In this document: piece after piece, positions 44,007-53,017 of the stretch
How the letters are laid out: each line of letters starts with the position of its first letter
Position numbering within the stretch: the stretch's first letter is position 1
Assembly (NCBI GenBank): GCA_016213105.1
Contig: JACRBN010000004.1
Coordinates: 62,001-126,000 of the forward strand
From: Chloroflexota bacterium
GTDB taxonomy: Bacteria; Chloroflexota; Anaerolineae; Anaerolineales; Villigracilaceae
Direction of reading: 5' to 3'
Length of the DNA: 64,000 bases
Position numbers and translations under genes: made by a program
The notes under the pieces: model-generated
Told to the model about the DNA's origin: nothing
The model's database searches: none
The model's input: only the letters and a program-made list of their open reading frames with translations

Positions 44007-44849
44007 CTACGATTTGGCCGCCTTCGCGCTGCCGACCGCGCTCAGGATCACGCCGCAAAGCACGACCAGTCCGCCAAAGAAGGCGTACCTGCCCATGCTC
44101 TCGCCGTAAAACAGAAACACCCAGATCGGATTCAGCACAGGCTCCAGCGTGCCGATCAGGTTCGCCTCCAGGGCGGGGATGTGTTTGATGCCCTTGCTGA
44201 AGAAGATGAAGGCCAACCCGATCTGAATGATGCCGAGGAAGGCCAGGATCAGCCAACTGTTCACCGTCCAGGTCTGCTGCAGGACAAAGGGAAAGCCCAG
44301 GGTCGCCGTGAGCAGGAAGGCGATCAGGTTGCTTTCGGCGGGGTCGCCATTCTTCTGGGCGCGGAAAGCGACGATCATCACCGCCGAGGTCACGCCGCTC
44401 AGGACGGCCAGCAGGTTGCCGTAGAACCCGTCCGTGCTGAGTTTATCGCCAAAGAAAAGCCCCAGCCCGAGGAAGATGAGGCCCATCGAAAACCAGTCCG
44501 TGCGCGAGGGCTTTTCGCGCAGGAACCAGAACGCCAGCAAAACGATATAAATGGGCGCGGTGTATTGCAGGAAGATCGAGTTCGCAGCGGTGGTCAGCTT
44601 GATGGAGGTGATGTACAGGAACTGCGTCAGGATGAAGGCGCCCGCCGCCAGCAGTTGCCAGCGGTTGAAGCGCGTCGGCACACGCCGCAGGTAGATCAGG
44701 AATACAACTGACGCAAACAGGCTGCGTCCCGCCAGGATGGCAATCGGCTGCCAATCCAGAATCTTGACGAAAAATCCGCTTGTGCTCCACAGGATGGCCG
44801 CAGCCACGAGATAAAAAACCGCCTTGCGGCGTTCTGAAATTGAGTCCAT
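44007..44849 (-). CDS. EamA-family (DMT) transporter
   Basis: 280 residues with ten predicted membrane helices in two homologous halves (first: VFYLVAAAILWSTSGFFVKIL; second: LLAVLSGVTSAVMIVAFRAQ, then IGTLEPVLNPIWVFLFYGE). This is the drug/metabolite transporter fold. The substrate is not predictable. The ribosome site is GTGAGGTTGT. It is upstream of the sulfotransferase on the same strand. Confidence 0.9.
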   Translation of the reverse strand: MDSISERRKAVFYLVAAAILWSTSGFFVKILDWQPIAILAGRSLFASVVFLIYLRRVPTRFNRWQLLAAGAFILTQFLYITSIKLTTAANSIFLQYTAPIYIVLLAFWFLREKPSRTDWFSMGLIFLGLGLFFGDKLSTDGFYGNLLAVLSGVTSAVMIVAFRAQKNGDPAESNLIAFLLTATLGFPFVLQQTWTVNSWLILAFLGIIQIGLAFIFFSKGIKHIPALEANLIGTLEPVLNPIWVFLFYGESMGRYAFFGGLVVLCGVILSAVGSAKAAKS

Positions 44850-44969
44850 ACAACCTCACAAAAGGGGTAACTTCAAAGGCTGATTATACTGTCCGCCCAG
44901 GTTTGTTGCATTCCTGTGTTTCCCGCTGCACATGGATTATACTTTTCCAAATCGAAAGGAAAACTTCTC

Positions 44970-45503
44970 ATGAGCACACGCTACAAAATCCGCCAAAACA
45001 TGATCTCCATTGGGGACGATTTCTGGATCGAAAATGCCGAAGGCAAAAAAGTCTACAAAGTGGATGGCAAGATCCTGCGCATCCGCAAGACGCTGGTCTT
45101 CGAAGACTTGAAGGGCAACACGCTGTGCCAGATCAAGGAGCGCCTGCTGACCATCAAGGATACGATGGTCATCGAAGACGCCGACGGCAGGGATCTGGCC
45201 GTGGTCAAAAAGGCGCTGCTCACCCCCCTGCGCGACAAGTGGGACGTCAACGTCAAGAACGGCCCCGACCTGGACGTGCAGGGCGACATCCTCGACCACG
45301 AGTATTCGATTAAGCGCGGCTGGAACAAGGTCGCCGAAGTCTCCAAGAAATGGTTCAGCTTCACCGACACCTACGGCGTGGAGATCGACGAGGGCCAGCA
45401 TGACATCCTCATCCTGGCTATTGCGGTGGCCGTCGACATGATGGCGCACGATGACGACGGTAAAAAGGATAAAAAGGACAAGGACAAGAAAAAGGACAGG
45501 TAA
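44970..45503 (+). CDS. LURP-one-related family protein
   Basis: 177 residues from MSTRYKIRQNMISIGDDFWIEN. The repeating short beta strands with alternating KVYKVDGKILRIRKTLVFEDLKG and QIKERLLTIKDTMVIEDADG are typical of LURP-one/phospholipid-scramblase-like tubby folds. The C-terminus is a lysine/aspartate-rich tail (KKDKKDKDKKKDR). It may bind membrane lipids; the function in bacteria is unknown. Ribosome site GAAAGGAAAAC. Confidence 0.85.
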   Translation: MSTRYKIRQNMISIGDDFWIENAEGKKVYKVDGKILRIRKTLVFEDLKGNTLCQIKERLLTIKDTMVIEDADGRDLAVVKKALLTPLRDKWDVNVKNGPDLDVQGDILDHEYSIKRGWNKVAEVSKKWFSFTDTYGVEIDEGQHDILILAIAVAVDMMAHDDDGKKDKKDKDKKKDR

Positions 45504-45535
45504 CCGACCCATCCATCTTGCCCTATGTTTCACTG

Positions 45536-45583
45536 AACAAGACCCGCCAGCGAAATATTATTTTGCGGGCGGGTCTTGTTTTT
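45536..45583. terminator. Terminator after the LURP-one-related gene
   Basis: AACAAGACCCGCC / GGGCGGGTCTTGTT stem with an AT-rich loop and a T-tract. Confidence 0.8.
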
Positions 45584-45690
45584 AAGGGAAGTGGGGCGCA
45601 GGTTGACGCCGAAAACGCGGATTTTTTATCGCTTCCGCTCTCGTCAGGATGTGTCCGTATCCCACATTCGGATGATTGGTGTTTTATCCC

Positions 45691-45719
45691 TTGACAAGAA
45701 TAAGACTGATTGATAATAT
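45691..45719 (+). promoter_or_regulatory. Promoter of the PadR operon
   Basis: TTGACA (45691-45696), 17 nt, TAATAT (45714-45719), a near-consensus housekeeping promoter 34 nt before the PadR ATG. Confidence 0.85.
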
Positions 45720-45752
45720 AACTGCATAGGAATATAAAACAAAAGGAACAAT

Positions 45753-46331
45753 ATGCCACTCGAACATGCCATTCTCGCTTTTATCGAATACCAACCCATG
45801 TCTGGCTACGACCTGAAGAAATTCTTCGATGTGTCGGTAGCCCACTTCTGGTCGGCCACCCAGAGCCACATTTACAAGTCCCTAGAAGGTCTGGAGAAAA
45901 AAGGCTGGGCGGAAGCCCGCGTCATCCAGCAGGATGGCAAGCCGAACCGCAAGGAATACCAGATCACGGACGAAGGCCGCGCCGAACTGCGCCGCTGGAT
46001 GGTCACCCCCCTGCCGATGGATCCCGTCCGCGAGGCGAGTCTCATCCAGATCTTCTTCTCACACTTCAGCAGCAACGAGCAGATCGCCGCGCTGTTGGAA
46101 GCCCGCATGCAGGAAATTCGTGAGCACCTGTATATCCTGCGCACTTCGGCGCAAGCCGCGATCAACGAAAATGCACAGCGAATCAGCATCGAGCGCGCCC
46201 GTCAACTCTGGCAGATCACTCTCGATTATGGGATTGATTATTACGAATTCGAACTGGCCTGGTACGAGAAGACTCTGGAGACCGTCCGCAACCTTCCGCC
46301 CCTGATGCCGCCAAATCTACCCTCACCCTAG
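45753..46331 (+). CDS. PadR-family transcriptional regulator
   Basis: 192 residues. The N-terminal winged helix starts MPLEHAILAFIEYQPMSGYDLKKFFD with the ATQSHIYKSLEGLEKKGW recognition region and wing EYQITDEGRAELRRW. The C-terminal half is the long-helical dimerisation domain (Vir_act_alpha_C type). It is the first gene after a strong promoter and precedes a 9-kb run of co-directional genes, so it is the likely local regulator, usually a repressor relieved by a ligand. Ribosome site AAAAGGAAC. Confidence 0.92.
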   Translation: MPLEHAILAFIEYQPMSGYDLKKFFDVSVAHFWSATQSHIYKSLEGLEKKGWAEARVIQQDGKPNRKEYQITDEGRAELRRWMVTPLPMDPVREASLIQIFFSHFSSNEQIAALLEARMQEIREHLYILRTSAQAAINENAQRISIERARQLWQITLDYGIDYYEFELAWYEKTLETVRNLPPLMPPNLPSP

Positions 46332-46444
46332 CCCTCTCCCAAAGGGAGAGGGGACTCCCTGAAAAATAATATTCTAAAAAATCAAAACTGCCTGAATCAA
46401 GGCGGGGCTATTCAATGCGCCCTGTGCGCAAAAAGGAGATAAAC

Positions 46445-47062
46445 ATGAAAGTCGGCACCGCAATCAATATTCACAAAGCCCTCGTCACCCCCGTTGTGTT
46501 GGGACTGATGTGGTTCTTCAATAACTGGTCGACCGAAGCATTCATCTATTTGGCAATTCACGGCAGTTACAGCATCCTGTGGCTCATCAAGGATTCGCTT
46601 TATCCCGACAAACGTTTCGATGAAAAACAACCCTTGGCGATTGCGATCCTCTTCGTCTTCCTTCCGCTGGCTGGATATTACGTCGCGCCGTACCTGCTGA
46701 TCAGCCGCCACCTGACGCTCCCCTCGCCGCTCATCGGACTGGTGGTTGTTCTCTACATCTTCGGCATTTTCCTACACTACGTCAGCGATGCGCAGAAGTT
46801 CTACACCCTGCAAAACAAAAAAGGATTGATCGAAGATGGCCTGTTCAAATACACCCGCAACCCGAACTACCTCGGCGAGATCATGATCTACGCGGCGTAT
46901 GCGACCATGTCCATGCACTGGCTGCCGTTCGTAATTTTGAGCGCATGGGTCTTCGGCTTCTTCGTGCGGAACATGCTTTCAAAAGATAAGTCTCTCTCAC
47001 GCCACGCGCAGTTTGCAGAATACAAACAAAAATCTGGACTACTGTTTCCAAAATTCTTCTAA
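46445..47062 (+). CDS. DUF1295/ICMT-PEMT-type membrane enzyme
   Basis: 205 residues from MKVGTAINIHKALVTP, with AAAAGGAGATAAAC before the ATG. Five or six membrane helices. The C-terminal motif LFKYTRNPNYLGEIMIYAA followed by ..AQFAEYKQKSGLLFPKFF is the RNPxYxG pattern shared by isoprenylcysteine methyltransferase, phospholipid methyltransferases and DUF1295 steroid-reductase-like proteins. Exact chemistry (methyl transfer or reduction of a lipid) is undetermined. It is the second gene of the PadR run. Confidence 0.82.
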   Translation: MKVGTAINIHKALVTPVVLGLMWFFNNWSTEAFIYLAIHGSYSILWLIKDSLYPDKRFDEKQPLAIAILFVFLPLAGYYVAPYLLISRHLTLPSPLIGLVVVLYIFGIFLHYVSDAQKFYTLQNKKGLIEDGLFKYTRNPNYLGEIMIYAAYATMSMHWLPFVILSAWVFGFFVRNMLSKDKSLSRHAQFAEYKQKSGLLFPKFF

Positions 47063-47092
47063 ACCATCTAAATCATAAAAGGAAAATAAATC

Positions 47093-47941
47093 ATGACTCA
47101 AAAAATTCTCGTCATCGGCGCGGCTGGCTTCGTCGGCGCCCCCATCGCAAAGCGACTTCTGGCAGACGGCTTTTCCGTCCGCGCACTCGTCCGCAACGCA
47201 GACAAGGCTCGCCAAATGCTGGGCGACCAGGTTGAACTCATCGTCGGCAATTTCACGGACAAAACCACACTCGAAAAAGCCCTCGCAGGCGTGGACGGAG
47301 TCAATCTCAGTGTGCCGTGGCAATCGGAAGCGCAAGTCGCTCGCGATGTGACTGACATCCTCGCCGCGCAGGGACGCAGGAACGTCCGCGTCACCTACAT
47401 CTCTGGCACCACCGCCCTGCCCGAAAATCGCTGGTATCCGATGATCGATGAAAAACTCAAAGCGGAAGAAGCGCTGACCAAGAGCGGCGTCGCGTACACC
47501 ATCTTCCGCCCCAGTTGGTTCATAGACGCGCTGGCGCTCTTCGTGCGCGATGGACGGGCGACGGTTTTCGGCAAGCAGAAACAGCCCTATTATTTCCTCG
47601 CCGTAGCGGACTTTGCCCGCGCAGTTTCCAAATCCTATCAGACCGAAGAAGCCGCCAACAAAACCTTCGTCATCAACGGACCGAAAGCCATGCTCATGCA
47701 GGACGCGCTCCAGCAATACTGTGACGTTGTCTACCCTGGAGTCAAAGCCGCGACCATGCCGACCTGGTTTGGCAACATGCTGGCGGCGATGATGAAAAGC
47801 GCGACCATGAAGGACTTTGTCCAAATGATGGCATATTTTGAAAAGTCACCCAAAGTCACCGCGCCCAACGGCGCGGAAAAAATCCTCGGCGCGTCCAGCA
47901 CCACATTGGAAGAATGGCTCAAGACCCAGAAAAAGGCATAA
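47093..47941 (+). CDS. NmrA-like NAD(P)-binding protein
   Basis: 282 residues. The N-terminal Rossmann motif is ILVIGAAGFVGAPIAKRLLADGF, followed by VRALVRNADKARQMLG and the NmrA-type segment VRVTYISGTTAL. Members reduce quinones or azo compounds or sense NADP. A second paralogue ends the same gene run at 54709-55575. Ribosome site AAAGGAAAATAAATC. It starts 31 bp after the DUF1295 gene. Confidence 0.88.
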   Translation: MTQKILVIGAAGFVGAPIAKRLLADGFSVRALVRNADKARQMLGDQVELIVGNFTDKTTLEKALAGVDGVNLSVPWQSEAQVARDVTDILAAQGRRNVRVTYISGTTALPENRWYPMIDEKLKAEEALTKSGVAYTIFRPSWFIDALALFVRDGRATVFGKQKQPYYFLAVADFARAVSKSYQTEEAANKTFVINGPKAMLMQDALQQYCDVVYPGVKAATMPTWFGNMLAAMMKSATMKDFVQMMAYFEKSPKVTAPNGAEKILGASSTTLEEWLKTQKKA

Positions 47942-47952
47942 GGAAAAACATA

Positions 47953-50070
47953 ATGGAAAAATTTGACGTAGTTATCATCGGCGCAGGTCTGGGAGGGCTC
48001 AGCGCCGCGGGATACCTCGCAAAGGCGGGGAAGAAAGTTCTTGTGCTCGAGCATCACACCGTCCCTGGCGGATATGCTCACGAGTTTCGGCGCGGAAAGT
48101 ATCGCTTCGAAGTTGCCCTGCACGCCCTCGATGGCGCTGCGCCTGGCGGTTGGTCGTATCCCATTCTCAAAGATTTGGAAGTGTTCGATCAGGTTCACTT
48201 CCACCGCATTGATCCTTTCTACTCGGTTCAGTTTCCCAAACAGAAAGTTGTGGCGTCTGCCGACTTGATGATATACGAGTCCGAACTGGTGAAGCACTTC
48301 CCGCACGAGCGCGATGGCATTCACAAGATCATCGCCGACATGGTGGAAACCTATTGGCAGGTGCGCCGCTTCGACGCGGAAGGTCAGTTGGGCATTCGTC
48401 CGCCGTTGGAAAAAATGCCCATACTCTATCCAAAAATGCTGGCAGCCATGACCATTTCACTGGAAGAATACATGAGCCAGTTCATTCAGGATAGCGAACT
48501 CAAGTCAGTCTTCACCACGCTCTGGGGCTACTACGGACTGCCGCCCGAAAAACTGAACGCCGCCATTTTTATTTTCCCCTGGGTCAGTTTTCACCTGATG
48601 GGCGCGTACTACCCCGAAGGCGGCAGCATGGCGATCAGCCGCGCGATGGAAGCCACGTTGAAAAAATTCGGCGGGGAGATCCGCTACAAGGAAACAGTCA
48701 ACAAGATCGAGATTAAGGATGGACGCGCGGTGGCAGTCATCACCGAGAAGGGATTGCGCGTCGAAGCAGATGTCATCATCAGCAACGCGAATTCTCCCGA
48801 CACAATGCTCAAGTTCGTTGGGCGCGAGCATCTGCCCGCTGATTATGTGCGCGGCATTGAAGAAGCCAAACCATCTATTTCGAATTTCGTGCTTTACCTC
48901 GGTTTGGATCGCGACCTGCAAGCCGAAGGTTATACCGATCACGAAATATTTGTGCGGGATAGTTACGACAGCAACGCAGGTTATCAAGCCGCGCTGGACG
49001 GTGACTTCGCCAACGCTGGGCTTTCGATCACCAACTACAGCATCGCCGATCACGGCAGTGCGCCCGAAGGTGGAACGGTCTTGAATATTTTTGCGCTCGC
49101 CGATTGGAACAGTGACAATCAATGGGGCACGGGCGGCAACCTTGAAAACTACAGCGACAATCCGCAGTACAACGAGTTGAAGAAAGCCGCGACCGAAATT
49201 CTTCTCGACCGCACCGAAAAACTCATCCCAGGCTTGCGCAAATCGATCAAGTACATCGAAGTTGCCACGCCCATCACCAACTGGCGTTACAGCCTCAACG
49301 TCGGCGGCGCGATCTACGGCAGCGATCAAACCGTCGAGAACGCGCACGGCGGTCGCTTGAGCGCGCAGACGCCCATCAAAAATCTTTTCCTCGCAGGCGC
49401 GTGGACGTTTGGCGGCGGCATGAGCGCGGCAATGCTTTCAGGTCGCGATACCTCGCGCATGGTGATCGGACACTTGGACGGCACCGAAGTCGTTTTGATG
49501 GCTGCGCCCAGCATGGATGTGGAAGATGAAACCCCGCTTCCCACCCCGCCGACAATTGCTCCCGTCAAACAGACAATGGTCAACGCCTCAGCCTCTTCCA
49601 CCTCCGCCCCAGCCGTGACCCTCAAAACCTCAGGCTCTGGACGCGAAGTTACGCTCAACGCCATCGGCAAACGCAGTGTGCTCATCTTCCACACCGCCGA
49701 CACTTCCGAAGACGCGGAACGAATCAATCAAGCGATCCGCGCGGTTGAAGAATATCAACCCTGCGAATCTGTCACCATCGCCAACGTCGTGGATTTACAT
49801 TCCGTGCCGAAATTGTTCCGCAGTTTCGCCGAGAAATCCATGCGCGAATCTTATGACAAGGCGAGCAAATCCATTCCGCAGGGACAAGACCCGCAAGATT
49901 ATGTCATCATCCTGCCCGATTGGGACGGCAAGGCAACCCAAGGCTTTGGTCTCGGAGACACGAGCAAGGTCGTCGGTCTTGCCGTGCTGGACGCGCAAGG
50001 CTGCGTGGTTGGTACATACCAGGGCGCTGAGCCAGAACTTCACGCGCTGGAATTGTTGAAGAAAATGTAA
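47953..50070 (+). CDS. Phytoene-desaturase/RetSat-like FAD oxidoreductase with thioredoxin-like tail
   Basis: 705 residues from MEKFDVVIIGAGLGGLSAAG. Residues 1-520 form a carotenoid isomerase/retinol-saturase-like flavoprotein: dinucleotide fold, LEHHTVPGGYAHEFRRGKYRFE substrate-entry segment, and a C-terminal FAD motif NLFLAGAWTFGGGMSAAMLSG. After a Ser/Ala/Pro linker, residues about 540-705 form a thioredoxin-like fold (KRSVLIFHTADTSEDAERIN; VVGLAVLDAQGCVVGTYQGAE) without a CxxC pair. It may act on isoprenoid or polyene lipids. The fusion is unusual. Confidence 0.85.
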   Translation: MEKFDVVIIGAGLGGLSAAGYLAKAGKKVLVLEHHTVPGGYAHEFRRGKYRFEVALHALDGAAPGGWSYPILKDLEVFDQVHFHRIDPFYSVQFPKQKVVASADLMIYESELVKHFPHERDGIHKIIADMVETYWQVRRFDAEGQLGIRPPLEKMPILYPKMLAAMTISLEEYMSQFIQDSELKSVFTTLWGYYGLPPEKLNAAIFIFPWVSFHLMGAYYPEGGSMAISRAMEATLKKFGGEIRYKETVNKIEIKDGRAVAVITEKGLRVEADVIISNANSPDTMLKFVGREHLPADYVRGIEEAKPSISNFVLYLGLDRDLQAEGYTDHEIFVRDSYDSNAGYQAALDGDFANAGLSITNYSIADHGSAPEGGTVLNIFALADWNSDNQWGTGGNLENYSDNPQYNELKKAATEILLDRTEKLIPGLRKSIKYIEVATPITNWRYSLNVGGAIYGSDQTVENAHGGRLSAQTPIKNLFLAGAWTFGGGMSAAMLSGRDTSRMVIGHLDGTEVVLMAAPSMDVEDETPLPTPPTIAPVKQTMVNASASSTSAPAVTLKTSGSGREVTLNAIGKRSVLIFHTADTSEDAERINQAIRAVEEYQPCESVTIANVVDLHSVPKLFRSFAEKSMRESYDKASKSIPQGQDPQDYVIILPDWDGKATQGFGLGDTSKVVGLAVLDAQGCVVGTYQGAEPELHALELLKKM

Positions 50071-50077
50071 TGACCTC

Positions 50078-50113
50078 AAGAGGCTTCGATGTGAAAATCA
50101 CCGAAGCCTCTTC
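50078..50113 (+). other. Hairpin between the FAD enzyme and the next membrane gene
   Basis: AAGAGGCTTCG / CGAAGCCTCTT stem with an 11-nt loop and no U-tract. It could attenuate or stabilise the operon mRNA. Confidence 0.5.
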
Positions 50114-50127
50114 TCAAGGAAAATCTT

Positions 50128-50550
50128 ATGAACAATTTCATCACCATTCTGCGTTGGGTAGCAAGAATCATCAGCATATTAGCAATTTTGCTGTTCGGCT
50201 TGATGTTCCTGCAAGATGGACTGCCTCTCTTCCTGTTTGCGGACGATGATCCTGAACTTGCGTTTCACATGTGGGCATTGTTTGGAATGCTGATCAGTTT
50301 GGGACTAGGTTGGAAGTGGGAAGGTCTCTCCGCCGCGCTGACCTTGCTTTTCTTCATTGCGGATGAGATCGCCCTGCTGATCTATGGTCTCAGAACTATT
50401 GGGTTGCCCAACGGACTCGTCATGCCGCTCTCCGCTCTCTCTTTCCCCTTCATCCTCTTTCCACTGGGCGGAGTGTTTTATCTCATCAGTTGGGCGTGGA
50501 AAAAATCTGCACAGGCAAAATTGAAAATTGATGTCACTCCCAGTGAATAG
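50128..50550 (+). CDS. Four-helix membrane protein of the PadR run
   Basis: 140 residues with four hydrophobic helices (IISILAILLFGLMFL; MWALFGMLISLGLGW; LSAALTLLFFIADEIALLIY; LSFPFILFPLGGVFYLISWAW). No catalytic motif. The ribosome site is CAAGGAAAATC. It starts 57 bp after the FAD oxidoreductase and ends 24 bp before the SCP2-Lnt gene. Function unknown. Confidence 0.75.
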   Translation: MNNFITILRWVARIISILAILLFGLMFLQDGLPLFLFADDDPELAFHMWALFGMLISLGLGWKWEGLSAALTLLFFIADEIALLIYGLRTIGLPNGLVMPLSALSFPFILFPLGGVFYLISWAWKKSAQAKLKIDVTPSE

Positions 50551-50574
50551 CAACAAACAAAGGAACAACCCATC

Positions 50575-53007
50575 ATGAACATTCCAAAAGACCTAAATCT
50601 TCGCCAAACTCTTGAAGGTATGACGTTGACCTTCGACGCGAATGTCATCCCCAACCTCAAGGCGATCATCCAATTTGATGTAAGCGGAAAAGAAGCGGGC
50701 GTCTATCATCTCCGCATTGAAAACGGCGAATGCTATTTTCACGAAGGCGCCGCCAGCGAACCGACCATGACGATCATCACACCGTCAGAAGTGTGGATGA
50801 AAATCAGCAACGGCGAGATGACTGGCTACGAAGCCTTAATGCAGGAACTCTATACCGCCACGGGTGATCTGGAACTGCTGATGAAAATGGGTGACCTGTT
50901 CAAGAGCGCAGACAAAGTCGTCTACGAAGCGCCGCCTTCCCAACGCCCAGGCGGATTCATCTCCCTGCCAGGCATGGCATGGATGACGGTCGCCTTCATC
51001 CCGTGGATTATCCACTGGAGTACCTTCGACATCCCAAGAGTCAGTCATTGGATCAGCGTTGGGATTCCGCTGTTTATCTCCGCGCTGATCGTGGCGTATC
51101 GCTTTATCTTCAGCCGCCCCAATTCCCAATCACCAATTACCAATCTCCAACCTCCAACTTTCATGGAATGGGGCGGACTTGGGTTCTTCGTCATGTCTGC
51201 TGGGCTGGCACTTACGGGAAGCGAAGGATATTCCAAATGGGGTTCCATCGTCAGTAGTGTGGCGATGGCTGCGCTTTGGTTCAGCAGTTTGCTGATTTCC
51301 AAAATACCGCTCTCGGGTGAATATTCCAAATGGGGTTTCATCAAAGCGATGTGGCGCAACGGCATGTTCATCTATCCCAATGCAGTCATTAGCCTGATGT
51401 GGGGTTGGCAGTTCATCTTCGCATCAACGCTGGGCATTGCCGCCATTCTTCTTCCCGACCAAAAACTGGTCTTCACTCTAGCCCGCTATCTTTTGCTCGT
51501 TCCCGCATTTATCTTTACATCCACCTACCAGAAACGCGTCCCCATCAGCAACCCCAAATTTTCTGAATCGCAACTCCGCTTTTGGGCAGGCATGGGACTC
51601 TCCGCCGTTTCAGGTTTTCTACTAGCCGCGTCCATGCCTGGGTTCGACGTCCCCTTCATCGGCTGGGTCGCGCTCGTTCCGCTGTTGATCGTCCTCCCCT
51701 ACGCCGAATCCAAACACGTTTATCCGCTGGCTCTGCCGTTTGGCGTTGTCTTTTCCATCGGCGTCCACAACTGGTATCCAAATATTTTTCCGCCAGCGCT
51801 TGGATATTTTCTCATCATCGCCGTGGGAGCATTTTATGCAAGCATGCTTCAACTTGGCGACTGGCTTTACTCGCGCCTGCCCGTCGCATTCAAAATTCTT
51901 GCGTTCCCTGTCGCCTGGTCGGCAATTGAATTTGTCAAATACATCACGCCCGTCGCGGAAGATTGGTGGTTCGTCCTTTTAGCAAACAGCCAGTGGCGCT
52001 TTCCATCCGCGCTGCAAATCTTGAGCATGACTGGCGTTTTTGGATTGAGCTTCCTCGTGATGTTGGTCAACGTGGCGATTGCGTTTCTTTTGATGAAAAA
52101 ATCCACGCGCGCCAGCCTGATCACTCTCGGTCTTTCCGCGCTGATAGTTGGTGCGGGCGCGATCAGCATTCCCCAGCCTGAGAACACATTCAAAGTCGCC
52201 GTCATCACCGATATGATTTACCAACTGCCACTCGTCAGCGGACAGGGAGAATTTGCAGGCACACTCGTTCAATCGCCCGAAGTGTCGCAAGCCATCTTCG
52301 ACGCCGACGCGGAGTTGACCCGTCAGGCAGCGGCGGAACAACCCGCATATATTGTCTGGCCTGAAAATGAATTCACCAACGCAGACGATCCGCAATTCAT
52401 GGATCAATTGAGTGCATTGGTTGGCGAAACCAATGCCTACTTCACCGTGGACACAGCCTGGAATGCCCCGACAGGTTTACACGACACGGCTGTTCTGGTT
52501 GGCCCCGATGGGAACGAGATTGGACGCCGTGCCAAAATTAACCTCGTCTCTGGCGAGATAGACGCAGGCTTTACGCCTGGCCCGCGTGAGTTCCCCGTCT
52601 TTGATACGCCCAACGCAAAAGTTGGCATCTCCATCTGTTGGGATGTTCATCGCCTGTGGATCATGCGCGAATTGGCACGCTTTGGCGCAGAGATCGTCCT
52701 CCTGCCAATGGACAACGACTTCAACGGCGTCGCCACCTTCCCCCCGTTCCACGCCGCCGACGCAGTCTTCCGCGCCGCAGAGAATCATTTGGCGTTTGGG
52801 CTTGGCACAGTCAACGGACTCTCGATGGTCATTGATCCATACGGAAGAATCACCGCCGAAGGAAAGGTCAACGAAAAAGGTGTGACCATCGGTGAGACAT
52901 TTGTCGTCAACGACCAAACCCTCTACACCCGTTTCGGCGATTGGTTCGGCTGGACAATGGCGGCTGTGTTGGTTATCCTTGTCTCAATTTCAATTTTGAA
53001 AAAATAG
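50575..53007 (+). CDS. SCP2 sterol-carrier domain fused to an apolipoprotein N-acyltransferase-like enzyme
   Basis: 810 residues. Residues 1-120 are an SCP2 lipid-binding domain (LKAIIQFDVSGKEAGVYHLR; ENGECYFHEGAASEPTMTI; KISNGEMTGYEALMQ). About ten membrane helices follow (130-540), the later ones resembling the Lnt membrane part. Residues about 541-790 form a nitrilase-superfamily domain with E597 (VWPENE), K654 (AKINLV) and C688 (ISICWDVHR), the Glu-Lys-Cys triad of Lnt-type acyltransferases. A repeat-derived SRPNSQSPITNLQPP loop lies between helices. It may acylate lipoproteins or another amine; the fused lipid carrier is atypical. Confidence 0.85.
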   Translation: MNIPKDLNLRQTLEGMTLTFDANVIPNLKAIIQFDVSGKEAGVYHLRIENGECYFHEGAASEPTMTIITPSEVWMKISNGEMTGYEALMQELYTATGDLELLMKMGDLFKSADKVVYEAPPSQRPGGFISLPGMAWMTVAFIPWIIHWSTFDIPRVSHWISVGIPLFISALIVAYRFIFSRPNSQSPITNLQPPTFMEWGGLGFFVMSAGLALTGSEGYSKWGSIVSSVAMAALWFSSLLISKIPLSGEYSKWGFIKAMWRNGMFIYPNAVISLMWGWQFIFASTLGIAAILLPDQKLVFTLARYLLLVPAFIFTSTYQKRVPISNPKFSESQLRFWAGMGLSAVSGFLLAASMPGFDVPFIGWVALVPLLIVLPYAESKHVYPLALPFGVVFSIGVHNWYPNIFPPALGYFLIIAVGAFYASMLQLGDWLYSRLPVAFKILAFPVAWSAIEFVKYITPVAEDWWFVLLANSQWRFPSALQILSMTGVFGLSFLVMLVNVAIAFLLMKKSTRASLITLGLSALIVGAGAISIPQPENTFKVAVITDMIYQLPLVSGQGEFAGTLVQSPEVSQAIFDADAELTRQAAAEQPAYIVWPENEFTNADDPQFMDQLSALVGETNAYFTVDTAWNAPTGLHDTAVLVGPDGNEIGRRAKINLVSGEIDAGFTPGPREFPVFDTPNAKVGISICWDVHRLWIMRELARFGAEIVLLPMDNDFNGVATFPPFHAADAVFRAAENHLAFGLGTVNGLSMVIDPYGRITAEGKVNEKGVTIGETFVVNDQTLYTRFGDWFGWTMAAVLVILVSISILKK
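51117..51160 (+). repeat. In-frame CCAATC-type repeat inside the SCP2-Lnt gene
   Basis: Serial words CCCAATT, CCCAATC, ACCAATT, ACCAATC, TCCAACC, TCCAACT encode an Asn/Pro/Ser-rich loop between two membrane helices. Similar in style to 35160-35203. Confidence 0.65.
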
Positions 53008-53017
53008 GAAGTAAACC

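Noticed and set aside
46318-46356. Possible CRISPR-like repeat (CCCTCTCC.AAAGGGAGAGGGG)
   Set aside because: It is a single short palindrome similar to 41096-41123. No regular repeat-spacer array or cas genes exist in the window.
46445-47062. Calling this gene a true isoprenylcysteine methyltransferase
   Set aside because: The RNPxYxG motif is shared by ICMT, PEMT and DUF1295 families, and the ending KSGLLFPKFF leans to DUF1295; the exact reaction cannot be read from the sequence.
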